This document shows, in pieces, positions 1-8,828 of a stretch of DNA of 30,510 bases (position 1 is its first letter; each line of letters starts with the position of its first letter). The translations under genes and the position numbers were made by a program. The notes under the pieces were generated by a model, which did not search any database, was not told the DNA's origin, and was given only the letters and a program-made list of their open reading frames with translations. This stretch comes from CAZBLK01 sp964492715 (GTDB taxonomy: Bacteria > Bacillota > Clostridia > Lachnospirales > WRBF01): the NCBI GenBank assembly GCA_964492715.1, contig CAZBLK010000030.1:1-30510 (forward strand), in the 5' to 3' direction.

Positions 1-51
1 TTTAACACATTTTGGTAGCGTTTGTGCATTTTTTATTTACAAAACACGCCC
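1..51. mobile_element. End of a family II TA-flanked element
   Basis: Read on the minus strand, positions 51 down to about 34 give GGGCGTGTTTTGTAAAT, the same terminus found at 24487, at 24813 (inverted) and at 15013. It abuts a TA dinucleotide at 52-53, like the other copies. The element lies to the left of position 51 and runs out of the window, so its size and any transposase are unknown. It interrupts the transposase fragment that follows. Confidence 0.55.
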
Positions 52-283
52 TAGGAAAAAATTCTATCCAATGACTTTTTATGTAGCTGTATATCGCTTT
101 AGTATTCAATTGCCCTTGCTTCATACCCCAAAGATGCACTGTCATCATTTCTGCATCCGTAAATTTTGGAAGACAATTGTTGCTAAATCGTTGCACATCT
201 ACCTTTAATTTGTTATTATACTCATCAGAGACATAGCAATATAATTTGATGAGTTCCTCTATGATATCGTTGTTGGTTTTCAT
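2..283 (-). pseudogene. IS982-type transposase, 5' fragment
   Basis: The reading frame starts with ATG at 281-283 and keeps about 77 residues resembling the N-terminal domain of IS982-family transposases: the segment FTDAEMMTVHLWGMKQGQ followed by TKAIYSYIKSHWIEFFP is typical of that family. After residue 77 the frame enters the end of a family II element (52-53 is the TA junction) and finishes with 16 unrelated residues at a stop at 2-4. Full-length IS982 transposases are roughly 290-320 residues and carry a DDE catalytic core, all of which is missing, so the fragment cannot transpose itself. No IS982 terminal repeat was recognised upstream. Family assignment is by recalled motif, not by search. 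Confidence 0.6.
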
Positions 284-611
284 AGTGTCATCTTATCACA
301 TTTTGAGCTATGTTTCTTTTGTTTTTTTATTTCAACTCTTGATTCGCATTAAAACCAAACCACTACCGCCTAAAGGCGGTAGGTTCGGATTTGCGGCTAA
401 AGCCGCCCAAAGCCACAAGTGTATTACAAGATTTTATGTGTTATCCTTAACAATATAAAACCATCGGCTACACGGTTAAAATTGGCAAATTCATTTAAGA
501 CCTAAAGAAGTTACTCCCTGACTTGTTTTCATTAGCACTTTAGGTGGTTGACCTAAAGGTATCACCTAAAAGGCGAGGGTTTTAACCCCATTATACAGAC
601 AATAAAGATTT
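284..611. other. Gene-free stretch with three strong hairpins
   Basis: No plausible gene is seen; the 70-codon frame at 246-458 reads through hairpins and has no family features. Perfect stem-loops are CTACCGCC-TAAA-GGCGGTAG at 363-382, GCGGC-TAAA-GCCGC at 393-406 and CTTTAGGT-GGTTG-ACCTAAAG at 538-558. The CCTAAAGG-type stems resemble subterminal hairpins of IS200/IS605-like elements, but no transposase is attached, so that is a guess. The 538-558 hairpin lies downstream of the methyltransferase stop at 612 and may end the minus-strand operon. Confidence 0.4.
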
Positions 612-1442
612 CTAAACTTTTTTAACGTTATCTCTTTTTTTAAACACAAGTATTCTCATAGCATTGTTAACCGTTTTGCTACCCATAGTTAGCTTGAACA
701 TCGTTCTAAAATAACTGCTTTTTATAGTTTTAACAAACCGCTCGTCATTTAGATAAAGACTTTTTACAAATTTCATGCCTAACCGTTCCAGCTTATTAGG
801 ATTGTCGATGCCCCATTTTATTTCTGCACCGGTACGGGTGATAAGGCTATTTAGCTTCATTTGGGTAAGCTTTACCGACATCTCGGAATACACGTCGAAA
901 ATATACGTTACACTAGAAAAACCTTTGTTGATAGACATAAACAGCCTCTCAATTTCTTCCGCCGATAGATACATGGTCAGTCCCTCAGCAATCACAAGCA
1001 CTGGTTGGCCAGAATAGTCAATTAGGTTAATCCATGACAGCTCGTTTACTGATGAAGCAATGAATTGGTAGTGTTCGTCTTCCTCACAAAAGCTCCTTTT
1101 CAGTTCGATAACCTGAGGATAGTCAAGGTCGTACCATGTAGCATTGGCCTTTTTTATGCGCTGGGCTCGAAAGTCCAGCCCACAGCCTAAATGCAAAACA
1201 ATTGTGCTTGGGTTTTGTCGAATAAACTCTTGGGTAAAGTCGTCGATAATGGCACTACGAAGTGCCATAAATACCTGCGTCTTTTTGTTAACAGCAAGCT
1301 TTTTAAAGTCATAGTCCAGACGTTTAATGATGCTCTCCGCTTTTTTATCGGTGATAATCTGCCCACTTGCACTCATCTTTGCCTTGGAATACAACGTAAT
1401 GAGCAGAGTCTCCATCTCTTTTTTGAATGTAATTTTTTCCAT
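612..1442 (-). CDS. Class I SAM-dependent methyltransferase, TcmP/PPM (COG3315-like) family
   Basis: Predicted cytoplasmic methyltransferase that transfers a methyl group from S-adenosylmethionine, probably to a carboxyl or hydroxyl oxygen; the substrate is not evident. Motif I appears as IVLHLGCGLDFRAQRI, followed by the acidic strand end WYDLDYPQVIELK, the arrangement typical of the leucine carboxyl methyltransferase/TcmP group. A later VLVIAEGLTMYLS matches the family's EG.TMYL motif. The ATG at 1442 is preferred over the upstream in-frame GTG at 1451 because GAGGTG lies 6 bases before it. It is the last gene of a five-gene minus-strand operon, starting about 20 bp after the hydrolase stop, so it probably works with the exporter or hydrolase. 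A second member of the family lies at 10062-10931. Family call is firm; role is unknown. Confidence 0.85.
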   Translation of the reverse strand: MEKITFKKEMETLLITLYSKAKMSASGQIITDKKAESIIKRLDYDFKKLAVNKKTQVFMALRSAIIDDFTQEFIRQNPSTIVLHLGCGLDFRAQRIKKANATWYDLDYPQVIELKRSFCEEDEHYQFIASSVNELSWINLIDYSGQPVLVIAEGLTMYLSAEEIERLFMSINKGFSSVTYIFDVYSEMSVKLTQMKLNSLITRTGAEIKWGIDNPNKLERLGMKFVKSLYLNDERFVKTIKSSYFRTMFKLTMGSKTVNNAMRILVFKKRDNVKKV

Positions 1443-1462
1443 ATTGTACACCTCGTATTTTG

Positions 1463-2815
1463 CTATCCCTTTATAAAATTTGCGATATCCTCAATGACTT
1501 CTGGTGAAACTTCCTTGGCTGGAGTGTAGTCTTTAACCGTTCTTGTCTGCTCATCTGGCGCCAAAGTGAACAAGTGTGTTAAGCCCTTGTACAGCTTAAA
1601 TTGTGCCTTACTGTTTCCTTTCAACGCTTCCTGCCATAGTAAGTAGTCCTTCTCGGCAAAAACCTGAAAATCTTCTGCTCCCTGCTGCACTAATATCGGT
1701 TTATCTATTTTTGCCGCAAGAGCAGAGGTGTCGAAGCTGTTCATCTCTTTTGTGTACCAGCCGGGCATTCCAAACACAGTTTCGTTTAAAAGCTGCTCGT
1801 CAGTTAGTGAATTGAGCTTGGCAAGCTTGTCAAGTTCCGCTTTCACCGCATCGTTGGCTACCTGTTTTTGCTCATCGGGTAAAGTTGCAATGGCATCGTT
1901 GTTTTGGTCAAGCAAAATATCAGTCAGTGTTCTGGTGCTGCCTGCCATGATGATTATGCCTGAAAACAGTTCCTCGCTGTCAAAATAGATTCTAGGAGCA
2001 AGCATACCTCCAAGGCTGTGCCCCAAAAGATAAATTTTCTCATAGCCCATGTCAGCAAGAAGCTTTGCAGCCAACACAGCATCGTCAATGGTTTCCTCTT
2101 TCACCGTGAGTTTTACGTTCTCTGGCTTTGCGAACCATTCCGGTTTGGAGTAGGAACGTTTGTCGTAACGAAGAACATCAATGCCTGCCTCTGCAAGCCC
2201 CCATGCAATATCTCGAAATGGTTTGTTGCCTGAGATGGTTTCGTCCATATCCTGCGGACCCGAACCGTGAACTAGCACCACAGCATACTTAGATTGCTTA
2301 CCAGTCGTCACAGTCAGCTTTCCTGCAAGCTTTAGCTCACCATCTCCTACTGTAATGTCCTTCTCTAAAAGTCCATCGGGCAATGTTTTGTCTGTACTAG
2401 CACTTAAATCCGAAGCGTAATAATTGAACCAAAGGCCGCTGATTTTTCCGTCCTTATCAAATATCATCTGAATAACTACGCCCTGTGCAGAAAAAGCTAA
2501 ATAAAGCTGGACGACTTCAGAACCGTCATTTTGCTCTGTTTCAATTTTTTCAATACCGATATATTCGCCCGACATAGCGATTGTAGCATTCCAAGCTTCT
2601 TTCAATTTATCGGCCGGAATTGAAGTTTTCATTTGTTGCGTAAATAGTGCGACACTTTCATCGTACTGCTCATTTTTAAGCATTTCGGCAAAGTTACTTG
2701 CCATCTTTTCATAGTCAATATCAGGTGTCTGTGTGTCAGTTGCGTTATTGCAAGCTGCCAGCGAAAGACAAAGCGTCATTGTCAACAACAGACTAAGTAT
2801 TCTTTTAAGTTTCAT
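1463..2815 (-). CDS. Lipoprotein with DUF3887-like and alpha/beta-hydrolase domains
   Basis: A 450-residue exported hydrolase. Residues 1-22 form a lipoprotein signal (hydrophobic segment then LAAC, lipid on Cys22), so it should be anchored on the outer face of the membrane. Residues about 35-135 resemble the DUF3887 domain often found before secreted hydrolases. The hydrolase domain from about 175 has the oxyanion-hole HGSG at 183-186, the nucleophile elbow GHSLGG at 265-270 (Ser267), a candidate acid Asp in QQGAEDFQVF and a candidate His in GLTHLF. The closest types are esterase/dienelactone-hydrolase-like; the substrate is unknown. The ATG follows AGGAGGT. It sits 12 bp after an ABC-2 permease gene and is probably co-transcribed with the exporter. 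Confidence 0.85.
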   Translation of the reverse strand: MKLKRILSLLLTMTLCLSLAACNNATDTQTPDIDYEKMASNFAEMLKNEQYDESVALFTQQMKTSIPADKLKEAWNATIAMSGEYIGIEKIETEQNDGSEVVQLYLAFSAQGVVIQMIFDKDGKISGLWFNYYASDLSASTDKTLPDGLLEKDITVGDGELKLAGKLTVTTGKQSKYAVVLVHGSGPQDMDETISGNKPFRDIAWGLAEAGIDVLRYDKRSYSKPEWFAKPENVKLTVKEETIDDAVLAAKLLADMGYEKIYLLGHSLGGMLAPRIYFDSEELFSGIIIMAGSTRTLTDILLDQNNDAIATLPDEQKQVANDAVKAELDKLAKLNSLTDEQLLNETVFGMPGWYTKEMNSFDTSALAAKIDKPILVQQGAEDFQVFAEKDYLLWQEALKGNSKAQFKLYKGLTHLFTLAPDEQTRTVKDYTPAKEVSPEVIEDIANFIKG

Positions 2816-2827
2816 TTTTACCTCCTG

Positions 2828-3622
2828 TTACCCCACCATAACCTTTTTCTCATAAAGTCGAAGGGTGAAAATTGTACTGGCTGCAATGACTGCTGCCGAA
2901 AGCAGGATATACCACACGTTGAGACCACTCACAACTACTTCTGAAACACTGAAGTAGAGCAGCGGAGAAAGAAAATTAATTTGTGGCATATCGATGTATT
3001 GCACAAAAAACATCAAACAGTAGCTTGCAACTAAAACAGCCAAAGCAAGCATAACGCCAGATTTATATGTTTTGCTAATTGCGCTGCACAAAAGCCCTAT
3101 TGCCATAAGTACGCATTGGGTAAGGAACATGCCTATACCTGAAAGTAGAACCTGCCCATACGCTGTAGGGTCATTTGTAATGGGTATCATCGCCAACAGA
3201 GACATTGCCAGTGTGACAGCACCAACTCCAATTATGTTCACCAACCCAGCAAAAAGCTTTGCCCACACAATGTCCCTGCGGCGAACTGGCTTGGTAAACA
3301 GAAATTCCGCTGTTTTGTCCCGTTGCTCCTTTGATATAATCGAAGCACCCGTATAAATGGCGTGGACGAAAACAATCAGCCCAGCCCAATAGTACATGAC
3401 GATGTAGTACCCGATGGTATCGCCCAAACGGACGTTGTACACGCCGAAAACAAGCTGTGCAATTTTTGGAATCATGGATAGTGTGCTGGTCAGCATATCG
3501 GTGTATGGCGCCAAAACAGGATACTCTAAAATGCCAAGATAAGCGGTCAGACCTACAATTAGGCTCCAAATCAAAAGCCCTTTTCGGGTGCGTTTCAGTT
3601 CCTTTTTAAAGATTGTTCCCAT
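2828..3622 (-). CDS. ABC-2 type transporter permease (cassette 1, second permease)
   Basis: A 264-residue membrane protein with about six hydrophobic segments: one near residues 17-37, the others from about 80 to 255. After the second segment comes IISKEQRDKTAEFLFTKPVRR, a cytoplasmic motif shared with the permeases at 3632, 20079 and 21113 and typical of BcrB/NatB-like ABC-2 permeases. It should form the membrane channel with the permease at 3632-4426, powered by the ATPase at 4438-5313, and export an unknown substrate such as a peptide or drug. It starts 9 bp after the upstream permease stop, with a GGTGAG ribosome site in that gap, so translation is probably coupled. Confidence 0.85.
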   Translation of the reverse strand: MGTIFKKELKRTRKGLLIWSLIVGLTAYLGILEYPVLAPYTDMLTSTLSMIPKIAQLVFGVYNVRLGDTIGYYIVMYYWAGLIVFVHAIYTGASIISKEQRDKTAEFLFTKPVRRRDIVWAKLFAGLVNIIGVGAVTLAMSLLAMIPITNDPTAYGQVLLSGIGMFLTQCVLMAIGLLCSAISKTYKSGVMLALAVLVASYCLMFFVQYIDMPQINFLSPLLYFSVSEVVVSGLNVWYILLSAAVIAASTIFTLRLYEKKVMVG

Positions 3623-3631
3623 GTTCTCACC

Positions 3632-4426
3632 TCATGAAATCAGAGTAGTGTCTTTTTTAACAAAAGTTCCAAAGCCGACTGCTACAAAAACCGCACACAG
3701 TCCGACAAGCGCAACAATATACCCATAATTATAGCCACCGTTTTCCACAATGACACTAGCGCCAAACCAAGAAAATGGCGTGAAAAATTTAATAAGTTCC
3801 GCACCGACTTTGCTTGCAAAGGCCGAAAAGACATAGAGTATAAACACTACGCCACTGGAGAAAAGCAGAGGCGTTCTTATTTTGGGATAGACTGCCCCAA
3901 CTAGCGCACCAAGTAGCACAAAAAACAGCTCCACCCACAAAAAGGACAGCGCAATCAGCGAAAAGAGCCTAAAGTCAAAGCTGTCTGTGATGTTAAGATA
4001 GCCCGAAGCCATCGCTCCGCTGTAATAACAAATACCGATAATTAGAGCTGACAGCAACGCCCCCACAACCTTTGCACAAAATATGCTGCTGCGCTTATAA
4101 GGCTTAGTGTATAGAAATTCGGCTGACCTACCGACCGTTTCCTTGCTGAAAGCTTTAAATCCTAAAAACATACCGTTTATGCCTGCTGCAATTGCGAAAA
4201 ACGAGGTTAGGAAGCCAAATATACCAATCGGCTGTGTCATGACCTCTGGGTTTACACCCAGCAAATCAAAGACGGGATTGTTTGCCAACATGCTAAAGTC
4301 AAGCGTTTCTGTCGAAATAAAGCCGAGATAAACTGGCAGCATCATAAAGATAGACACGGCGCAAGTAATACTCCACCAAAAGGTGTACCAGCGTAGCTGT
4401 CGCCATTCATATTTAAAAATCGCCAT
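3632..4426 (-). CDS. ABC-2 type transporter permease (cassette 1, first permease)
   Basis: A 264-residue integral membrane protein, same length as its neighbour. Hydrophobic segments start near residue 15; KAFSKETVGRSAEFLYTKPYKR is the cytoplasmic loop that aligns with the KEQRDKTAEFLFTKPVRR loop of the partner. A GGAGGTG ribosome site begins right after the ATPase stop and lies 8 bases before ATG. The gene lies between the ATPase and second permease genes, so the transporter is probably a heterodimeric channel with an ATPase dimer. Substrate not determinable. It is the counterpart of the permease at 21113-21904 in cassette 2. Confidence 0.85.
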   Translation of the reverse strand: MAIFKYEWRQLRWYTFWWSITCAVSIFMMLPVYLGFISTETLDFSMLANNPVFDLLGVNPEVMTQPIGIFGFLTSFFAIAAGINGMFLGFKAFSKETVGRSAEFLYTKPYKRSSIFCAKVVGALLSALIIGICYYSGAMASGYLNITDSFDFRLFSLIALSFLWVELFFVLLGALVGAVYPKIRTPLLFSSGVVFILYVFSAFASKVGAELIKFFTPFSWFGASVIVENGGYNYGYIVALVGLCAVFVAVGFGTFVKKDTTLIS

Positions 4427-4437
4427 CTTGACACCTC

Positions 4438-5313
4438 CTATTGGTAGTAGTGCAGGAAAATTTCCTCTAAGGTTGGTTCTTCCACAAATGCATCGGCTAT
4501 TCCCAGCGATGCAATTTGCCTAAACAAAGCATCTACGTCACCCTTATACATAAAACTTGCAGTATCTCCACTTTGCACAAGCTTGGCAACATTGCCGCTT
4601 TGCCAAAAGCCCGCTGGAATTTCTGCTTTTGCCGTAACCGATACCTTTTTGTACCCATTCTCCCGCAGCTCCTTAATTGATTGTACACCAATGAGCTTGC
4701 CATCCTTCAAAATCCCTACACGCTTACAAAACTTCTGCACTTCGCTTAGAATGTGCGACGAAAAGAAGATAGTAGCACCTCGCTTGTTTTCTTCTGTAAG
4801 TATTTCAAAGAATGTCTGCTGGACAAGTGGGTCTAGTCCTGCTGTCGGTTCGTCTAAGATAATCAGCTTAGGGGAGTGGAGCAGTGCCGACACAATACCC
4901 ACCTTTTTCTTGTTGCCAAATGATAAGTCAGCAATCTTACGGCTTTGGTCGAGACTTAGGCGACGGCAAAGCTCGTCGGTTTTTGCCTTGCAGTCCTTTT
5001 TATAAAGCTCGGCTGTGTAGGTGAGTAGCTCTCTAACCTTCATGCTGTCATAATAAGCCGCTTCGCTGGGAACATAGCCCACGTCACGGGCTATGACATT
5101 GGCTTCCTTGATTATATCCTTGCCGAAGATATGAGCACTGCCGCTTGTTGGCTCAAAGAGGGCAAGTAATGTGCGGATAGTGGTCGATTTACCTGCACCG
5201 TTGGGTCCGATGAAGCCAAATATTTCGCCCTCTTCCACAGAGAAGGTAATGTCCTCAATTCCACGTTGCTTACCGTAAAATTTACTTAGATTTTTTATTT
5301 CAATGATGTTCAT
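4438..5313 (-). CDS. ABC transporter ATP-binding protein (cassette 1)
   Basis: A 291-residue cytoplasmic ATPase that powers the two adjacent permeases. Walker A is GPNGAGKST at 36-44. The signature region reads DLSFGNKKKVGI instead of LSGGQ, a variant also present in the cassette 2 ATPase. Walker B is LIILDEPTAGLDP, and the switch His is in FFSSHILSEV. The C-terminal 80 or so residues resemble the accessory domain of exporter ATPases of the BcrA/CcmA class. It is the first gene of the five-gene operon. The ribosome site is weak (AAGGA about 11 bases before ATG). No clear promoter was picked out in the 128 bp up to the family III element. Confidence 0.9.
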   Translation of the reverse strand: MNIIEIKNLSKFYGKQRGIEDITFSVEEGEIFGFIGPNGAGKSTTIRTLLALFEPTSGSAHIFGKDIIKEANVIARDVGYVPSEAAYYDSMKVRELLTYTAELYKKDCKAKTDELCRRLSLDQSRKIADLSFGNKKKVGIVSALLHSPKLIILDEPTAGLDPLVQQTFFEILTEENKRGATIFFSSHILSEVQKFCKRVGILKDGKLIGVQSIKELRENGYKKVSVTAKAEIPAGFWQSGNVAKLVQSGDTASFMYKGDVDALFRQIASLGIADAFVEEPTLEEIFLHYYQ

Positions 5314-5342
5314 AGCGCACCGTTCCTTTCCAAAATCTTTAC

Positions 5343-5367
5343 ATACCCCTTGTCGCTGGTGGGGTAT
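5343..5367. other. Short inverted repeat upstream of the ABC operon
   Basis: ATACCCC and GGGGTAT are perfectly complementary, with 11 bases between. It lies 30 bp upstream of the ATPase start and so probably falls in the 5' leader or promoter region of the operon; no T-run follows on either strand. Its function is not shown. Confidence 0.3.
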
Positions 5368-5440
5368 TTAGCACTCTTCCTGATAACTCCGCACCGAACT
5401 CCGTTTGCCCACAGCACTTTCCCAAAATACACGTTGCTTA

Positions 5441-5549
5441 CTATAGCTTCCGTTTTTAAACGACATTGTCTATAGGTCAAAACGCCAAATGGCTAGGCGT
5501 TTGGCTTACCTCTGCCAATATCATTAAAAATTGGAATTGGTATATATAG
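5441..5549. repeat. Family III inverted-repeat element, copy a
   Basis: About 109 bp with ends CTATAGCTTCC and GGAATTGGTATATATAG, and an inner palindrome AACGCCAAATGGCTAGGCGTT. The same layout with diverged bases recurs at 9644-9749 and 17477-17568. It has no coding capacity. It lies between the end of the FtsX gene and the start of the ABC operon, so it may also act as a terminator or leader structure. Confidence 0.65.
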
Positions 5550-5569
5550 GTTCATTTTCAACTGCCCCG

Positions 5570-7813
5570 CTACTCTTTCTGCGCTTTTAGCGCCTCACTC
5601 ATAGGCACGCCGGCAATCTTTCTAAGGCATAGCTTTTTGGAGAGCTCAAACGCACCCACAATAAGCACCAGCCCTAGCAAAACAAAATACCAATCCAGCC
5701 GTACTTCAATTGTCAAATTCAAAAGCCCAAAGATAAATGTCAGAGCAGTGCTAATTGAGTAGTATGATATCGGTACGCCAATAGCGAAACCTGCAAGCAC
5801 CAGCCATCGTGAGCTGTTTGTCATAAGTGTGCCTACTTCGCTTTTTTTGTAACCGAACACTTTCATCAGCGCAATGCCGCCCTTTTGCTCGTCAATGCTA
5901 ACTGCTGCAAGAATGTAGATGATAATCATTGCGATTATTGCCGCCACAATTGCAATGCCGTACAAAACGGTATTCATCAGCAGCATATAATCAGCAAGGC
6001 TGTCGGTAAGGCTTTCGGGTGTTGTTAGTTTGTAGACCAAAGCTGGGTCAACGTCAATTAGAGAATGGGACATAATGGCGTTGTAAGCGCCCTTTTCCCA
6101 GCCAAGCAGTGCATCAAAGTGTTCAAGCGATACAAAGATGTAGTCCCCAAGACTAGCATCAGCAACGTCGGTAATAGTAAGAGATAACTCCCTGTCGGAA
6201 ATAATATCGGCAAATCTAATTGTGTCGCCTGGGTTTAACCTATATTTAGCGGCCATTGTTTTTGTTATTACGGCCTTATTGTTGTCTAGCTGAATAGGCT
6301 TTCCGCTTTTGTCAAACAAGGAAACAACGCTTCCACCAGGAACAGAACCAATAATCTCAAAGCGCTGCTCGGCGTTAAAGTCCGGAACAAACTTGCGCCC
6401 AGCAATCGGTTCGCCACCTTTTGGGGGTGTCGTATTCTGCGGAACGTGTAATGCGTACTCGTAGCTGTAGTTAAGCGTGGCCTTTGTTCCCTCACTGCTA
6501 ATAAGATAATCCATAGAGCTTTTCGTGATTAGCCCAAACATAAGTAGTGCAGTGGCTGCCAAAACGCCTACTAGCATTAGGGCAAAACGAGGAAGCGAAC
6601 GCAACTGCTCCCGAACTGAAAACCTAGTTTCAAAGCTCATACCAGAGAGGTGAAGCCTACGTTCAAGGAAGTTTGGCTTTCCGGTCTTTGCCTCGTTTCG
6701 CATCAGAGAAACAGGTGAGGCGGACAGCACTTTATTCAGCACAAAATACACACCTGCACAAAGAATGACAGTAGTTAAAGCTGTGCCGAGCAGTATATAA
6801 ATTGGGTTAAAGATAAGTTCCTTAATCGGCATTGGGAAAAAGGTTAGCATAAGGTTCAGAAATGGAACAAAGACTGCCATTCCTATGACACCGCCCAGTA
6901 CGCCGCCCAATGTGCCAATCCATAGTGGGTAACTTAGGTAATGGCGCATAAGCTCTCCCTTGCGATAGCCCGTGGCATAAAGAGTTCCAATCACTCCAGA
7001 CTGGCTTTTGACCATTCTACCAAGCACTGCCGCTGCCAGTGCCGCCGAAAGCAGCATCAAAAATGGCGGCAATATCCACGAATAAACGGTAATCATTTGC
7101 ACCTCTACGTCGGGCATGTTGGTTTTCATATCGTATTTGGCGTAGTTCCATGAAAGAAGCTGTGTGCCCTGTTGATTCAAGTAGGCCTTTAGTGGCTTTG
7201 CCTGTGTGTAAATATCTTTCTGCGGCGTGTTATACTTAACCGAGTAGAGCAGCTCGCCAGTTGTGAGGTCGGCCTCATTCATCACTGCAACCCCAAAGGT
7301 GTTAAAGTCGTTGACCAAATCACCTGGCTTTTTCAGCACATAGGCGTAGTTTGGCAGGCAGACAGTACCCGAAACAGTGTAGCTTTTGCCTTCAATCGTA
7401 ATGGTGCTGCCAAGCTTATAGCCGTTTGCCTTTGCAAACTGTGGGTCAAGGGCGATTTCCCCTGGCAGTGGCAGCCTACCGTCTAAAACAGCAGGAATGT
7501 TGACCTTTTTGTTTGGTGTAAACAGCCTAATTGTTTTGCTTTCGTTTGCAACGTCTTTTGTTAGCGCACCTTCCAATTTAATGTCAAAGTGCTTTTCAAT
7601 GTCAGCGATGCTTGCAATTTCTGCTCGAGTTCCGAACTCAATATCACCCATAGCGTAGTCGGAAAAATAGGCATTTTTGTTAGTGGAAAGATTAGCTGCA
7701 GCAAGCATGAAGAATACAAACAGAAAGCTTGACAGAAGCACCATATAGAACATTCCAAGGTACTGCCCTTTGTTTTCTTTTATAACACGTAGCACACTTT
7801 TATTAAGCTTCAT
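5570..7813 (-). CDS. FtsX-like (MacB-type) ABC transporter permease
   Basis: A membrane permease of about 747 residues with the FtsX layout: a first membrane segment near residues 20-40, a long outside region (about 45-235), three membrane segments around 240-360, another segment near 410-430, a second outside region and three final membrane segments from about 630. Duplicated FtsX domains are typical of Gram-positive exporters for antimicrobial peptides or lipoproteins. The ATG at 7813 shares its A with the ATPase stop (TGATG), with AAGGTGG upstream, so it is preferred to the in-frame GTG at 7819. It works with the ATPase at 7813-8511 and is probably controlled by the TetR gene at 8829. A bacitracin/BceB-like role is possible, but there is no neighbouring two-component pair here. 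Confidence 0.85.
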   Translation of the reverse strand: MKLNKSVLRVIKENKGQYLGMFYMVLLSSFLFVFFMLAAANLSTNKNAYFSDYAMGDIEFGTRAEIASIADIEKHFDIKLEGALTKDVANESKTIRLFTPNKKVNIPAVLDGRLPLPGEIALDPQFAKANGYKLGSTITIEGKSYTVSGTVCLPNYAYVLKKPGDLVNDFNTFGVAVMNEADLTTGELLYSVKYNTPQKDIYTQAKPLKAYLNQQGTQLLSWNYAKYDMKTNMPDVEVQMITVYSWILPPFLMLLSAALAAAVLGRMVKSQSGVIGTLYATGYRKGELMRHYLSYPLWIGTLGGVLGGVIGMAVFVPFLNLMLTFFPMPIKELIFNPIYILLGTALTTVILCAGVYFVLNKVLSASPVSLMRNEAKTGKPNFLERRLHLSGMSFETRFSVREQLRSLPRFALMLVGVLAATALLMFGLITKSSMDYLISSEGTKATLNYSYEYALHVPQNTTPPKGGEPIAGRKFVPDFNAEQRFEIIGSVPGGSVVSLFDKSGKPIQLDNNKAVITKTMAAKYRLNPGDTIRFADIISDRELSLTITDVADASLGDYIFVSLEHFDALLGWEKGAYNAIMSHSLIDVDPALVYKLTTPESLTDSLADYMLLMNTVLYGIAIVAAIIAMIIIYILAAVSIDEQKGGIALMKVFGYKKSEVGTLMTNSSRWLVLAGFAIGVPISYYSISTALTFIFGLLNLTIEVRLDWYFVLLGLVLIVGAFELSKKLCLRKIAGVPMSEALKAQKE

Positions 7814-8511
7814 CACCACACCACCTTCCTTGCAGGAGCAGGGTCTTTGTTTGTTGTAACATCCACCACCTCGCCGCTACGGAATTTATACACCCGATGA
7901 GCCATTGCAGAAATTGCACTGTTATGTGTAATCATTACAATGGTCGTGCCAAATTTTTTGCTGATATCCTGTACAAGTGCCAACACCTCAATAGCACTTT
8001 CAAAGTCCAGCGCACCAGTGATTTCGTCACAGAGCAAAAGCTCTGGGTTTTTGACTATAGCCCGTGCAATGGCCACTCGCTGCTGTTCGCCACCCGAAAG
8101 CTCACGTGGGAAGCGGTCCTTTTTCTTGGAAAGCCCAACGGCGTTAAGTAACTCGCTCACCGCAATTGGAGAGGTGCTAATGTTTTCCACCACCTCTATG
8201 TTTTCTGTCACCGTCAGATGGGGGACAAGGTTGTAACTTTGGAAGATAAAGCCAACTTTGCTGCGACGGTATTCTGTAAGCGCATCGTCGCCCAGCACTG
8301 CAATGTTTTCGCCGCCCACAAGGACAGTTCCGCTGTCTGCTCGGTCGATACCGCCCAAAATGTTCATTAGCGTGGACTTTCCGCTGCCTGATGGGCCTAA
8401 AATTACGCCGACTTCGCCTTTGTCAAGCTCAAAGAAAGCGTTTTTCAAAGCAGAGGTTTTTACCTCGCCGCTTCCGTAGCTTTTGCAAAGCTTATTAATG
8501 GATATATACAT
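7813..8511 (-). CDS. ABC transporter ATP-binding protein, MacB/LolD-like
   Basis: A 232-residue ATPase for the FtsX-like permease. From the chosen start it has Walker A GPSGSGKST, a Q-loop in IFQSYNLVPHLTV, the full signature LSGGEQQRVAIARA, Walker B LLLCDEITGALD (Cys in place of the usual Leu before DE) and the switch His in MITHN. The frame is open back to 8604, but the ATG at 8511 has GGAGG 8 bases upstream, and the 31 extra residues match nothing in the family. Its stop overlaps the permease start. The DEITGALD variant keeps the catalytic Glu. Substrate unknown. Confidence 0.9.
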   Translation of the reverse strand: MYISINKLCKSYGSGEVKTSALKNAFFELDKGEVGVILGPSGSGKSTLMNILGGIDRADSGTVLVGGENIAVLGDDALTEYRRSKVGFIFQSYNLVPHLTVTENIEVVENISTSPIAVSELLNAVGLSKKKDRFPRELSGGEQQRVAIARAIVKNPELLLCDEITGALDFESAIEVLALVQDISKKFGTTIVMITHNSAISAMAHRVYKFRSGEVVDVTTNKDPAPARKVVW

Positions 8512-8828
8512 GTGTTTTTCCTCCAATCCAAGCTGTTTTATTTGCTGATAAATTTCACCGCTGTGTTGTACTGCTTCACCTGACAAAATCGCACGGGAAT
8601 CCATAAATATCCCATTGTTTTACAATAATATTCATTCAATACGCTTCACAAATATTATGATACCTTTATGTTATAGCAACTCCGTTTTTAATTGGAATTG
8701 TCTATCAGTCAGAAAGAGTATCTTCTTCTCCACTCCTTTTTCGTTAATACGCTGGATTAAAATTACCAAAGCTTTTTCCACACTGTCATTGGCTTGCTCA
8801 AATAAATTTACCAAACACGCCATAGGTT
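8512..8828. other. Gap between the TetR gene and its transporter operon, with degraded repeats
   Basis: No gene is seen. Positions 8672-8712 are the left half of a family III element (TATAGCAACTCCGTTTTTA). Around 8808-8822 a degraded family II end (CCAAACACGCCA) sits beside TA at 8823-8824, seven bases from the TetR stop codon. No separate promoter for the ATPase gene was identified, so read-through from the TetR promoter is possible. Confidence 0.45.

Noticed and set aside
8512..8604. 31-residue N-terminal extension of the MacB-like ATPase
   Set aside because: The ATG at 8511 has an excellent ribosome site and matches the family's normal start; the extension has no resemblance to the family.
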